Assembly (NCBI GenBank): GCA_015680685.1
Contig: MNCI01014438.1
Location: 567,933-631,932, forward strand
Origin: Gnetum montanum
Lineage: Eukaryota; Streptophyta; Gnetopsida; Gnetales; Gnetaceae
Length of the DNA stretch: 64,000 nt
Direction of reading: 5' to 3'
This document shows, in pieces, positions 21,761-33,282 of this stretch (the stretch's first letter is position 1; each line of letters opens with the position of its first letter). Below the pieces are notes generated by a model. The model ran no database searches, had not been told where the DNA came from, and saw only the letters and a list, made by a program, of their open reading frames with translations. The position numbers and the translations under genes were made by a program.

Positions 21761-24614
21761 ATGGAACCCAAAACGAGGCATCCAAGGGGCAAAGGACCAT
21801 CACAATCGAGCGACAAGTGCCCACGTACCGGAAGGGGATAAGGCATGCAACAACCAGAGCACGTGAAGGGCTCTCATGCAACTAGCCCCCTCTACAAAGG
21901 TCCTGATGTGGAATCTGTTCATCATATTCTCAAAGAGGAGATTCCTAGTGAGAAATCACAAGGGGATGAGACTCTGGGGATAGCATCATGGCTTGAGGTC
22001 ACCCTGACCAAGGCTTGTCTTGATGCTATCAAGTTGCATGAAGTGCAACGGATAGTCCTCCAAGAGCTAAACTTTGGACCATTCCTTGAGAACACTCTAG
22101 AAGATGTGAGGCTTCAACTACTAAACTCTTCGATGTGGTCAATCATCACAACCAGTGGTGAATGGTACTTAGCAGAGACCTATCTCTTCTAGATGAATTG
22201 GAAACCAGGGTCTAGAGTAAGAATCAAAGACATTTATGTCTCTTACTCTTCGGAGGCAATAGTGTAGGCTCTAAGGTTACCTAAGACTAGAGCAGATGTG
22301 GTGGAGATTCCAAAACAAGCTGACCCAGAGGTAAAAGTAGAATGGACCAAATGGTGCTATGGGGTAGAGCACAAGGAGTTCAACTCTTTGACCACAGTAG
22401 AGAGGGTGTACTTAAAGATCATTTCTTACCACTTGAACCCAACGATAAGACCCAAAAAAATCATAGCCTTCTCTGCTCGTGCATGTGCCACCTTGAGTGG
22501 GAAATTCCCAATGAGTCTTCCATAGCTATTATTCTTGGAGATTGAAAAGAGGTTCCCTGAAAGAGAATGTGGAAGATGAGCTCTCCCATTTCCTTGCCTA
22601 ATTTGAAAGTTGTGCAAATGGGTAGGGATAATATGGTACTCCAATGATATAATCCAGCACACCCCAATTGCCTCTTGGCAAGAAATGATGAAGGATAAAG
22701 CTCCTACCACCACATAGATAAAGGAGGAGGAGCAACCACCTCCACCACCTACAAACAATAAGGTTGGGTTCACAAACCATAGTAGAACACATCCGTAGGA
22801 TCCGACAAATGCTCTTGAGCCAGCAAGAGAAATCTAGCAGGATTGGTGGAGGAGAAGACCCTTCGGTCTATCACCCTGCAATGAGCCACCTAGAGCGAGT
22901 GGCTTGATTAGTTAGCTTACTTGAAAGAGTAGGGCCAATGTTCTCCACAGCCTGAATGCAAGTGCTTGCATGAATAGATCCTAGTGTCCGAGAGGTGATA
23001 GTATCAATCCAGCAGCTATTTCTTGAAATCTTTGGGAATGTTGCTACCTTCTCAGTACACTTGGAAGATGGTGAAGGGGCAATAGTCTTGGTGATGCAGC
23101 ACCAAGGATAGGAGATTGTGGCCAAAGTGGTTGCTGATATAATTTCTATAGCTCTCAATGCACTGGCAGCACCTGTACTAGATATTCATGGACTTCAAGA
23201 TGTACAAGCATCTACTGGAACCTCACGTAGCAAGATCAATGCAGTGTAACATGAGGAATTTTTGGACCGACTGGTGGGAACTGTGCAACCACTTTTGGAT
23301 GTCTTTGATCTTCCGAACAACATCACTACAACCCAATCAGAGCTGATCTTGGCAAGGGGTAAGAACCTCATTCTGGAAGGTCAACTTAAAGTTTCTCAAG
23401 CTGCCTGTGAATGCATGGCAACAGAAGTGGCCCAACTAAGAACCCATATTACTGATCCAACTCTTCTCAACTATGAAATCACAAGAGATGAATCTTTTCA
23501 ATAGCTTCAAACTAAACTTCAAATAGTTGAGGATGAGCAAGAGTTGGCAATCTTTGATAAGTCCTTGGTAGATGTTCAAGCATATACTTTAAACAAGGAC
23601 TTGATAGAGGTTCATTAGGAGAACATTAGGTTGATCATGGAGGTACATCGCCTACATAATTTTGGTTCTGAAAATGAGCACATGAAAAACTTTATCCACC
23701 AATAGTAGGAAGAGCTAGCTAGGGTGAATGCTGACTTAAGAAGGTTAGCAGCTGAGAATCGAAATCTATTCATGGAGGAGGTTCAGGCTTTGCACCAAAA
23801 ATCTACCATTGAAATTGCCGCTTGGAAGAATGAAGCCCTAAAGTTTGAAAAAATTAAGAATCATTACAAGGACCAAGTGTGACTGCAAAAGGAAGTAAAT
23901 GAGAAGTAGATTCAAGTTGCAAAGGCCAAGCTGAACCAAGCACTCCAACAGCTCTGAGAAGGAGGCGATGTATGGAAACCTATCTTTGATGGGTTGAATG
24001 CCTACAATCAAGCTGAAATCCACCTCAAGGAGCTATAGATTGAAGAAATGATAGAGTATATGGAGCTTGCCAACCTTTGCTATGCAAACCTGGCCATGAT
24101 TACAGCTGGGAGACCACGGTCTAAATTGGAGAAACAAGTGGCCGCCTCATACTCTTTATACAAGGGCGAGTTCCAAGCACACAAAGAAATGAAGCAGAAA
24201 TTGAAAATAGCAAACATAGAACTCGAGGTTCTCCACACAAGTTTTGAAGGACAATGTGTAGTCTCAGAGAACTTGGCCCATTGGATGAATGACTACCAGC
24301 ATCCACAGACATCAATTCAAGCATTTGACATCAAACAGAAATAGTTTGCAGCCTGGTTTGTCAACCTGAGAGAACTCTTCCTGGCGCTACCATGCCCTTG
24401 GGATTTTCCAGTTCTAGCACACATTGGTGAAGCTACCTATATAGTGAACAATCCTAGAAGTAAAGAAGAGAAAATGAAGGCTCTCTTGAAGGCTTTCCGG
24501 CTACCTTCAAAAGTTACAACTACTGCAGGACAACCATCATTTGTGCCATTACCATTGCATGGACCAGAGGTTGGTGATGGTCTATCAGAACCACTGCCCC
24601 CAGGGATGGTGTGA
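21761..24614 (+). pseudogene. Element B ORF2: plant transposon-protein-like domain plus coiled coil
   Basis: A second sense ORF begins at ATG 21761 and ends at TGA 24612-24614, roughly 950 codons, in two frames with a shift between about 22800 and 23262 and about 12 stops. The N-terminal third (21845-22560) contains SRVRIKDIYVSYSSEAI, ALRLPKTRAD, and YLKIISYHLNPTIRP with IIAFSARACATLSGKFP. This is the pattern of the 'putative plant transposon protein' domain found in Athila-like extra ORFs. The C-terminal half (23262-24400) is long and charged with heptad-like Leu/Ile spacing (ELARVNADLRRLAAENRN), so probably a coiled coil. There is no signal peptide or clear membrane segment, so it is not an envelope protein. 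It sits between protease and 3' LTR; its role is unknown. Confidence 0.7.
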
Positions 24615-24809
24615 TCTTCTTCAACAATTTTGTGCATCAATCTACACGGCAGAGACTCCAGGACCATAAAGGTGTTTAATTTTTCTTTGAACACCATCAT
24701 TTTTTGTAACTTGTCCTTCTCTATAACTTGGGCACTTGGTAAAATTAGTGTTGAGTCATGTGTGTGTCATGTGTGTCAAGTCATATGCATTATAAATAAA
24801 ATTCCATAC
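24615..24809 (+). other. 3' untranslated part of B, left of C insertion
   Basis: This short non-coding stretch follows ORF2. It ends with CATAC (24805-24809), the left copy of C's target duplication. Confidence 0.7.
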
Positions 24810-26296
24810 TGAAACATCCCAAAATTTGAAGATAGCAATTCTTCAGGAGATGGATGCTTTGAAGTTCAAACTATCTGCTTTGGAAAGTTTTCTAAGTCAA
24901 GGAGCCTTACTATGCTATGCTACGCCATGTAGTGTACCAAACTTCAGAGGATGTTTGCATAAGTGTAGTGCTACGCTACGCTGTGCCACATAGCATAGCA
25001 AAAGCTGGATGACCAATCCCCTCACCCAACTCCAAGTCCTTCAACAATGTCTTCTTCTATCAGAAAGCGGTAAACTTGGCCAAAATCAGGTCATGTTTGT
25101 TGCTACACTACGCTAAGCTACATGATGCAGCGAGGCATAGCAATTCTACGAAAGTTGACAGAAGGCATCTCAAAGGGCAAGATCAACAAGTTCGCAAACT
25201 TTATAGTGAAAAAGACAAAGTTTGCAGATTGTCGATGTTTTACAGCTAAGGAAAGCTGCTACACTATGATACGCTACGTAGTGTAGCATAGTGTAGCAAA
25301 TCTACTTCCAGTAATCACAACATTGCAAAGGTTCCCAACACATGCAGTGGGACTCAACATAGATCTTTTGCTCCAAACTGATAGTTACGCTACGCTATGC
25401 TGCGTAGCATAGCACAGTGTGACAAGATGCCACACTACGCCAAACATGCTACACTACAAAGCATGGCAAGGCATGGAAAGAGGTTATGTGACATTAATGC
25501 ACCCTACCTAATTGCATCGTTGCTTTGACAGTGTAATTACAATGTGGCAAGTTTGTAATTATGACATGGCAGGCTTGCCCAACAGTCATGTAGGCATGTG
25601 TAGTATAGACAAGTTAGGATAATCCCAAGGCACGTGGCATCCAAACAACATCTTTCATGTGCCCTTGATCCTATAAATACCCTAATGACCGTCAAGGTCT
25701 AGGGTTTAGTTTCAGTTTTTTGAGCAATCTAGTTGGCTAACAAGCAAAAGTTATCATTGTAACCATGAGCATTGTAAGCTTTCTATTTAACATTATAAGC
25801 AGCTAGCACTTTCAGTTAGCATTTCGTTATGCTCTTTTCTACCACCTTGGTAGTACTTCGCATTGTTAGTGCCTGAACCTGCATTCAAGCGCACAGCCGT
25901 CTCATCCTACACGTCTCTGTTACTGTCACGATCTCTACACTTCTCAACGTTGTGCAACCGATTGTATCCATCTTAATAGAGCGAGGCCATAGCTTCGAAG
26001 TGGTGCACTTTTCTAACTACATTTTTACATTATCTCTTGTTTACTATTTCATTTTACATTATTTTCTATCTATTTTTCATTTAAGCATTACTTCGCACTA
26101 TCAATCTCTTTCTCAAATTACACGTTGCAAAAGGTTATATAGACACCAACTAAGTCCCTGTCTGATCGACTAGATTGTTAGTGTATCCCATTTCTGTCAC
26201 ATCCAGCATGGCCCTCCTATGAAAATGGGGTCAAGATTGTCTACAACTGATAACCCATCGGCATTTTTCCAGCCATCGACATTTTTAGTCGCTACA
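24810..26296 (+). repeat. 5' LTR of element C
   Basis: This LTR begins TGAAACATCCC and ends AGTCGCTACA, and pairs with 37651-39195. The U3 contains at least six inverted-repeat clusters built from CTACGCTACG/CGTAGCATAG (24912-25468). TATA box CCTATAAATACCC at 25671-25683 is followed by the likely transcript start. The U3 cluster is shared with D, E and F. Confidence 0.95.
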
Positions 26297-26302
26297 GTTT
26301 TT

Positions 26303-26320
26303 TAGGCGCTAGAAGGAGGA
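26303..26320 (+). promoter_or_regulatory. Primer-binding site of C
   Basis: TAGGCGCTAGAAGGAGGA lies 6 bp after the LTR end and shares its core with A's site. The matching tRNA has not been identified by me. Confidence 0.75.
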
Positions 26321-26349
26321 CCTTTTGGTGACTTTTCTATGTGTCACGG

Positions 26350-26648
26350 TAGTCTTGTAAGCGTTCTACACCCTGATATGCATTAGTGTAAATGTGACAC
26401 TCCATCTGTGGTTATTTACACATCATGTGGTGTAGATCGGTTTCATCGACGGTTCCTCGGGAACCCTATAGGACATAAAGCCTTCAATTCCTAGTTGGCT
26501 TGCCTTTTTTTTATGATAGTCTTGCATGTGTTCTGTACCCTATCATGCACTAGCATAAACATGACAGCCTTTTGTAGTTGTTTATGCATCATGTGGTATA
26601 GATTAGTCACCTCAATAGTTCCTTGGAAGCCTTGCAAGACATAAAGCC
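26350..26648 (+). repeat. Leader tandem duplication of C (2 x ~167 bp)
   Basis: Two units, 26350-26482 and 26517-26648 (offset 167 bp), share TAGTCTTG, the word CATCATGTGGT and the end GACATAAAGCC. Unit 1 carries a perfect hairpin, GGTTCC (26450-26455), loop TCGG, GGAACC (26460-26465). The leader is where packaging and dimer signals usually lie, so duplicated RNA structure is possible. Confidence 0.75.
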
Positions 26649-26756
26649 TTCTTTTTTATTGCTTGGAAATGTTTTTTCTCTTCTCATTCGCAAAGCCACT
26701 TAGCTTTCTGATTTCCTTGCTTTTTGCATTTGCAAAACTATCTAGCTTAGTAACAA

Positions 26757-27620
26757 TGGCTTCTGCAACTACTGCTACTAATACCTTCAATGTGGAGATT
26801 CCCATCACGGTTCAAGGCATCACTGGTGCCGAAAAACCGTTGAACCCAATGCTGGAAACACATCGATCCCTCAAGATCCAAAATTAGGGACCTGAGGGCT
26901 TGACCCAGCAACATGAGTGCTACAGCTTCCTCTGTGCAAAGGTTCAATAAAACCTACCTTTGGATGTACACGAACTCAAAGATAAATATAGCTTTGAGTT
27001 TTCTTACTACGATGGGAAGGAATTTTTTCCCACTCTCGGTGTTTTCATACCTTTGACATAGATAAACCAAAGGCTTCTAGACCAACTAATCTAGTTGGCT
27101 AGGCTTAGGGAGCAGCAAGACACGACATCTAACTAGGATGACACTTTTCAGGATGGACAAGAGGAACTTGATTCCCAATCCGACAAGGGAGGTCAAACTA
27201 ACCTTGTTCCTGTCCCTCCTACCTAGTCCTTCAGGGCCAACCCGTTTACTGTCATCGCTCCCTTTTTCATTGTGCCTACACTCCCACAACCTACAACTAA
27301 AACCACAATGGGTATCCATTTTACCTTCCTAGCATATCAATGCCCTTATTCTCCTATTTCATTTGTAGCAACTATGCCTTCACAAACTGTTTAGCAGCCC
27401 ATTCCTATAGCACGTCACACACCAATCATGGCTACCCTGTAGCATGTTCACATTGTGCCTTCTTTGCAATCCTACGTAACTTCCATGTCAATTCCAACAT
27501 TCACATCTATTTCACCCATAGAGGTGGGCCCGGGCCTATCCACGTGGTGGTTCCCATTCACTTCTTCGGCTATTCCACAACCATCGTAGATGTCTCATTA
27601 TGTTCACCCTCAGACCTACC
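26757..27620 (+). pseudogene. gag: gag of element C, N-terminal part (split by E)
   Basis: Reading starts at ATG 26757 (MASATTATNTFNVEIPITVQ) after the duplicated leader. The N-terminal domain resembles A's (YSFEFSYYDGKEFFP matches the A pattern FELIHQDGKEYVP). A Pro/Ser/Thr-rich linker follows. About nine in-frame stops are visible, most being TAG. The frame is interrupted at 27620 by solo LTR E and resumes at 29068 in phase with the same linker style. Confidence 0.8.
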
Positions 27621-29067
27621 TGTAGCGACGAAAAATGTCAGCAGCTGGAAATACCGACCGAGGTTCCGGCGTACACAGTTTTAGCCACGGATCCACACGA
27701 GGGCTATGCTGGAAAAAACGAATCTGCGGTGCCCTGAACGGTCTTGTCGATCAAATAGGGACTTACGGGTCAGTAAAACAATGAAAATTACGTAAAATGA
27801 AAGCGATCTGGTTCGAGGAGTCGTAAAACGAGGGGAAAACGATGTAGACGGATTGCAATGGCGATAATGCTAAACACGATAAAAGGAGGCTGACATAAGA
27901 GAAGAACGTAGCTTCAAGATCTGCGCTTTGACTTAAAAGTGTATATCTTGTATGAGAAATTACACTGGGGAATCCCCGATTACAGCATGTGAAACAAGCA
28001 CAAAAGAACAAGCAAAACGGTCTAAACAGAAGTCTGATCTACCTCGTGGGCTAAAGCTGAGATGCAAGGCAGGCCAAGCTTTGACGTCTACCGATCAATT
28101 GTTTCTGATTGATAGAGTCTTTTCATCAGAACGATTACTCCCATCACCGGTGCTCAAAGCGAACTGTACTCTGCTTCGGCTGTAAGGTGATAATGCCAAC
28201 GATTACCAAAGCGCTATTCTCTGTATCTCTGCTCTAAAGTGCTAAGTGCTCTGGTGCTCAAAAATATGCTTTTGCTTCTCTGATTTGCCAACCCTCGTAT
28301 CTTTGTCAACTGAGGTATTTATAGGCCGCGACGCTTCATGGAAAAGGCGCAACCCTGATGACGTGGGGCCCTAATGTTTTGGGTCTTTTTGGCATGACCA
28401 TTTTAAGTCAGACTGTGACTACGCACAACACGCTCGTTTGCGTGTTGTGCTTGTGAAGAGCAAGTACATGCTGAGTGCGCTTTAATTGCTTTCAGGCTGT
28501 ATTACACTCATTCGCGTTGTATTGCGTGTATGAGCGCAATCCGGTGTAAAAAATAATAAGCTCAAAATTGTTTTATGCTCACTACGTAGCTGCGCGTAAC
28601 AAAGCGTAAATAATGTGCAACTTACGCTCACTACACAGCTGCGCGTGATGAAGCGTAAATAATGTGCAACTTACGCTCACCAGGCAGCTACGCATGACGA
28701 AGCGTAAACAATACTTAACTTACGCTCACTACGCAACTGCACGTGACGAAGCATAAACAATGCTTAACTTACGCTCACTACGCAGCTGCGCATGCTGAAG
28801 CGTAAACAATGCCTAGCTTTAATGATGACATACGCAATGGTATGCATCGCCGCGTAACGAGCGTAAAGACAAGTTATTCATGCGCCGCGAGAAAAAGTGT
28901 CAAACTGTTGTGCTTCTCTGGCCTTTGACTATTTTGGAGCTTATTACGCTCATTACGCTGCTGTGCGTAATAGAGCATAAACTTGTCCTTGAACAAAACT
29001 GATGTGCACTCTCACTTGAATTGCGAATCTTTGCCTGAGGCCAACTCGTAATTTTCACGGTGTTTCA
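27621..29067 (-). mobile_element. Solo LTR E (C/D family), TSD CTACC
   Basis: A lone LTR lies in reverse orientation within C's gag. On the minus strand it starts TGAAACACC (29067) and ends GTCGCTACA (27621). CTACC flanks it on both sides (27616-27620 and 29068-29072). A reversed TATA box lies at 28313-28325 (GTATTTATAGG). Positions 28572-28815 hold five units of a 49-bp tandem repeat. It is richer in CpG than any neighbour, consistent with being among the most recent insertions. Short ORFs within it are not genes. Confidence 0.94.
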
Positions 29068-30500
29068 CTACCAAACCCAGCAAATGGTACAACCTAACAC
29101 GAGGCTATGGTCTATTCCGTCGATGACACAAGTAGTCTATCCAGTGGCTCAAACTGCAGTTACTTCTCCAACAGCATTGCCTGTCAGGTGGTGGATAGTG
29201 CAACCAGCACCTTTCGTGGGAGCTACCCTAATGATACCATCGATGGATCAAGCTACTACCCCCACCATTCCATAGGTGGGAACTACCTCGGAAGTTCCCT
29301 AGTCACCCGCACCATCACAGGTTTTGGATTAAGCGTTACAGCTTATCCAAACTCTCATCGAGGAAATCAAATGCCTCAAAGTTGTTGGGTCTAACATGGT
29401 ACAAGTCATGGACTTTTATCAGGATGACCCCATTAGCCCTGCAATCCCTACTCTAACATTACCCCTAGGGATGTCTCTCCCACACTTCATGAAGTACGAT
29501 GGGGAGGGAGATCCCAATGCACATCTAGTTACCTTTAGGTTTGAGTCTCTGTTGTTGCAAAAATGGCTACACATGATTATTCATGTCTTTGCCATGTCCC
29601 TAGCCAGGAGAGCCTTAGACTGGTATAGCGCATTGTCATGCTTATCTATTTCAACTCTAGAGGAGCTTCTAATCCATTTCGTGATGTGCTTTAACTACAA
29701 CTTGAAGGTAGAAACCACGCTGGACCAGTTGATGAGTGTGAAGCAGAAGCCTCCGGAACTAGTCCAAAAATTCATCCAGCATTGGAGCACAACCTTTAAC
29801 GAAATTGTGAGCCCATCGCAGAGGCCCACTTATTGGCTATCTTTAAAGGTTCAGTGAATGACTTTATCAAGTCTAAATTGTACTACCTCGCCCCTCACAC
29901 TCTTATTCAAGCCTTTGCTCACACTAAGAGAATACAGAATGTGGCTGAGGCAAGCAAAGACCTGGCCTACATTGCTTACAAAAACATCTTCACAAAGAAG
30001 GACAAGGGCAAGGCCCCAACAACCACAGTGGCCACTTTGGCAACTGAGGCCAAGCCCAGACCTAGTAACAATAGCAACAAGAGAAATAAAAAACCAACCT
30101 TACCCACAACTAATGCCACGCCCAAGCAGGGCAACATGCTGCAACCTCTAATTCCTACACCTAAGACATCTGTGCAACCCAAACTAAACTTTGAGTGTAA
30201 AGATCACTCAAAGTACACCCCACTGCCTCTCAAACCCTCAAAACTTCTGAGGTAGCTATTGGGAGCAGGCACATGCAATATAAAAAAATGTCATAAGAAG
30301 CAATCAATAGACATTAATTCTATTGTGAGCTCCTTAGGAACCCATCTTTGGCCTTGCCCAATGAGCCCCCAGTTCCTATGGGTTTCTGACTGGACAGGTT
30401 TTGTGACTACCACCAACAGTGTGGTCACAACATGGATTACTGTCTGCCATTATAGAATGACATCCAAAGGTTGATCAACCAGGGAAAACTAGTGTTGGAC
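29068..30500 (+). pseudogene. gag: gag of element C, capsid and nucleocapsid part
   Basis: After the E insertion gag continues. The capsid core runs from about 29400 to 30000: DFYQDDPISPAIP, a long open stretch to 29857, LDQLMSVKQKPPELVQKF, then FIKSKLYYLAPHTLIQAF after a frame slip near 29830. A basic linker follows. The nucleocapsid knuckle at 30402-30443 reads CDYHQQCGHNMDYC, the Tat-type C-x2-H-x4-H-x4-C signature, and is intact. It is followed by IQRLINQGKLVLDERN, as in A. Only a few stops and two frameshifts break this copy. Confidence 0.86.
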
Positions 30501-32022
30501 GAAAGAAACCCAGTACATCCCAAAAATCAATCTATGCATGTCTACACAGATCACCTCAACACCAACAATGCTAGTTACATCATCAATGCCATCGACATTG
30601 ACAATGATCCTAGGCCACCCCAGTAGCCATTCGTGGTCTATGTGCCTCAGCGTAGTGCACCAGCACCATGAGTAGCTAGTCAAAGCTCGCAACAGATGTT
30701 CATCCTGAGAGTCCCTCCATGGGCATCCATCTCTGCATCACCTGTTAGCGAAACCGCACTACTTTGCCCACTAACACCATTAGCTCCTTTCATCATTAGG
30801 GGGCCAACTCATTCGATAGCCCCCACCCTGCATAAAATAGTTGAGCAACCTTCTTGTCCTAAAACATGAGAAGTGCATTTCACTGGTGAGATGTCGAAGG
30901 GAATGCCATCCAAGGCATTTCCAAGCCTACATCTTTGCCCCCTACGTCTACACCTTCATCACCAAAGATGAACATTGCTATAACAGTGCAATCCATGCCA
31001 CCCTACCAAAAAGGGTCTGAACCTAGATCCAAAGTTGCCCCTCCTCAGGAAATTCATCTTCTGGGACAAATTGAAGAGGAGGAAAATGTTAAACAGGGGT
31101 GTGGCTAAGATATTTTGGATGCCCTCACTCAAGTCAAGCAAGCTATAAAATAGAAAAACACTACACTAAGCTTGTACGACCTAATCATGATGTCTGTCCC
31201 CCACCGCGAGGCTCTGATCTGCATGTTGACAGTGATTTCGGTCAATGAAGACATGCCAGTGGAAGAGGAAGCAATCCACTTGGTCATGCTTCCCTCTGCA
31301 CCCACAGAGCCTGAGCCATCCCAATTGACTTTCAATGATGATGCCATTAGGGAAGATCCCGAAAGGTGTCAGGTGACCAAAGCACCCCTTGTCATCATAA
31401 TTTGGGTTGGCCAACATTGAATCTGAAGGGTACACATTGATGATGGGGCTTCCATGAATTTCATCCCCTTCCCTATTATGGACAAGTTGGACTTGGTCGA
31501 CTAGATCAAACCCACAACAATGTCGTGTCTAAGGTCATTCAATGAGGCATGTGTCCTGCTAAAAGGCATAGTTCACATAGACTTCATAGTAGGGGACCAA
31601 TTCCCCACAAACGCAATGTTCATCATGGTTGAGGAAATTGCCAAGTTTAACCTGATCCTGAGGAGATCATGGTTAGCACAACTCAAGGCTATCTCCTCAC
31701 CAATACACCAGGAAATCCACCTACCATACACAGGTAGGGAAGTGGGAATCCATGGTGACGAAGTAGCAGTATAAGCAATTAGTAACATAGACACAGAGTA
31801 CGGTTTAGAGGTCGTAACCTATAAGAATGAAGTGCTTGCTCACACACACATTAACCATCCAACAGGGGAATCATCGTACCAAGCCAATTTCCAAAACAAA
31901 AGCACATGGGTTGAGTTGCCCTTCCAAGAAGGGGACAATGATGTGAACGAGGGCCCTAGTGAAACACCTAGGCCTTACGTTCCAATCAACCCACAACGGT
32001 CAAGAGGCATCTATGCATAGTG
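30501..32022 (+). pseudogene. pro: Linker and aspartic protease of element C
   Basis: The linker (30501-31170) is followed by LYDLIMMSVPHREALI (31172), the segment before the protease in A as well. The active-site loop is intact: VHIDDGASMNFIP at about 31427-31465. The flap and ILRRSWLAQL (LILGRPWL in the family) follow at about 31640-31690, where Gly-to-Arg has altered the second motif. The C-terminal tail ends at TAG 32018-32020 (RSRGIYA). The final A/GTG matches the possible 5' splice site at the end of A's protease. Confidence 0.85.
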
Positions 32023-32084
32023 TAGCAACCCCACTGCTTTCTGCCTAGTATCCATCCCTAGTACATTTGTTGCTTTTTGCTTTG

Positions 32085-32475
32085 TTAACATGCCATCCTT
32101 TTGGCATGCTATGCTATGGCCCAAAACAACCTAAAACTATGCCTATGGATTGGTCCAAAATGGCCTAAAACTAGCATTCACCTAAAATGGCCTAAAACTA
32201 GCATCATCACTTTTTTCTTTGTTAACATGCCATCCTTTTGGCATGCTACGTCATGGCCCAAAATGGTCTAAAACTAGCATCACCACTTTTTGCATTGTTA
32301 GCATACCATCCTTTTGGCATGCTACGCTATGGCCCGAAATGGCCTAAAACTAGAAATGGCCTGAAATTGCCTAAAACTAGCATAAGTTACCTGTTAGCCA
32401 TTGTTCAAGCTGTTAACGTATCATTTCTTTGGCATGTTACGCAAAGGCCCGAAATGGCCTAAAACTAGTACATGA
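32085..32475 (+). repeat. Post-protease minisatellite of C
   Basis: About four units of roughly 75-140 bp share GGCCTAAAACTAGCATCA and GTTAACATGCCATCC. Each unit holds a small hairpin in which ATGCCA and TGGCAT flank TCCTTT. It occupies the same place as the minisatellite at 10909-11080 in A. Confidence 0.78.
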
Positions 32476-32619
32476 AAGCATGAACATTTTACAAAACGCA
32501 GCATGTATGCAGTACATAAGTTAACATAGAATCAATTTATTTTCTAAAATTCTTTCCTTTATTCAAAAGTTTTGCCTGTTGACAATGTTTGCAAATTTCA
32601 AAAAAAAAATCCCATGCTA

Positions 32620-33200
32620 TCATGGGTTGTCTCTATTCGTATCATCTTCGCCTTTTGTTTCTGCATCGTTGACTTTTTCATTGCCTTCCCTTGCATCGTC
32701 CTCTACCGGTTCTTCAATCCCTCCCTCTATGGGCCATACACCCTCATCTAGAGCCTGCATCACAGGGGTGAAGTGGTTAGCTAGGGTAACAAATGCAAAC
32801 TACAATAGAGCATAAGCATTAACACAATAAAGCAACTAACCTGAGAAGGGCCTACGTCCATCTCAAAGGATGTCTAGTCTAAACTGGGCCCAAGGCGACA
32901 CCAAACCTCCTCTACCGTGATGTCCATCCAACACCTATTGCTTCATTCAACATCCACAGCAGCTCTCTCCCTTTCAACGGTTGTTCACCTTGGTGGTCCT
33001 AGGGAAAAGAAGACAGTTGCGATCTCTCCTGTAGGAAGGTCCACTTTCAGGTCAAGAGATTCTGTCACCTTTACCTGCTCCTTGAACTTGGCATAGTCCT
33101 CAGAAGCATCGATGGAATTTATGAATTCTTTATACGTAAATGCCTCCATAGCAACATCCCTATGCAGTTTACAATGGGTAGCATTTTCTTGCTCATACAT
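32620..33200 (-). pseudogene. 3' end of the antisense gene (aORF) in element C
   Basis: The last two exons of an antisense gene like that of A survive. The upstream exon (33200-32841) encodes a charged region including YKEFINSIDASEDYAKFKEQ and ends in EMDVGPSQ. An 86-bp intron (32840-32755, GTTAGTTG to GATGCAG, phase 0) follows. The last exon (32754-32620) reads ALDEGVWPIEGG and ends in an acidic tail with KGEDDTNRDNP, stop at 32620-32622. A's last exon ends with a similar tail, KGEDDSPLPP, and its intron is 87 bp. One or two stops break this copy. The 5' exons are lost through the deletion ending near 33283. Function unknown. Confidence 0.68.
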
Positions 33201-33282
33201 ATGTTTATGGTTTCTCTGGGACTACCCCCATTCATAAACCTTGGAGCTAAAGTCTTTCAAATCTTAACACTTCTAGGCTAGC

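Noticed and set aside
22426-22773. 115-codon minus-strand ORF
   Set aside because: It is antisense to ORF2 of B, whose domain pattern is recognisable on the plus strand.
21761-24614. ORF2 of B as an envelope-like gene
   Set aside because: There is no signal peptide or transmembrane segment and the C-terminus is a charged coiled coil.
28572-28815. CRISPR-like array of 49-bp repeats
   Set aside because: Units are contiguous without unique spacers and lie inside a plant LTR.
27621-29067. E as part of C's own gag region
   Set aside because: LTR termini and a perfect CTACC duplication show it is a separate insertion.
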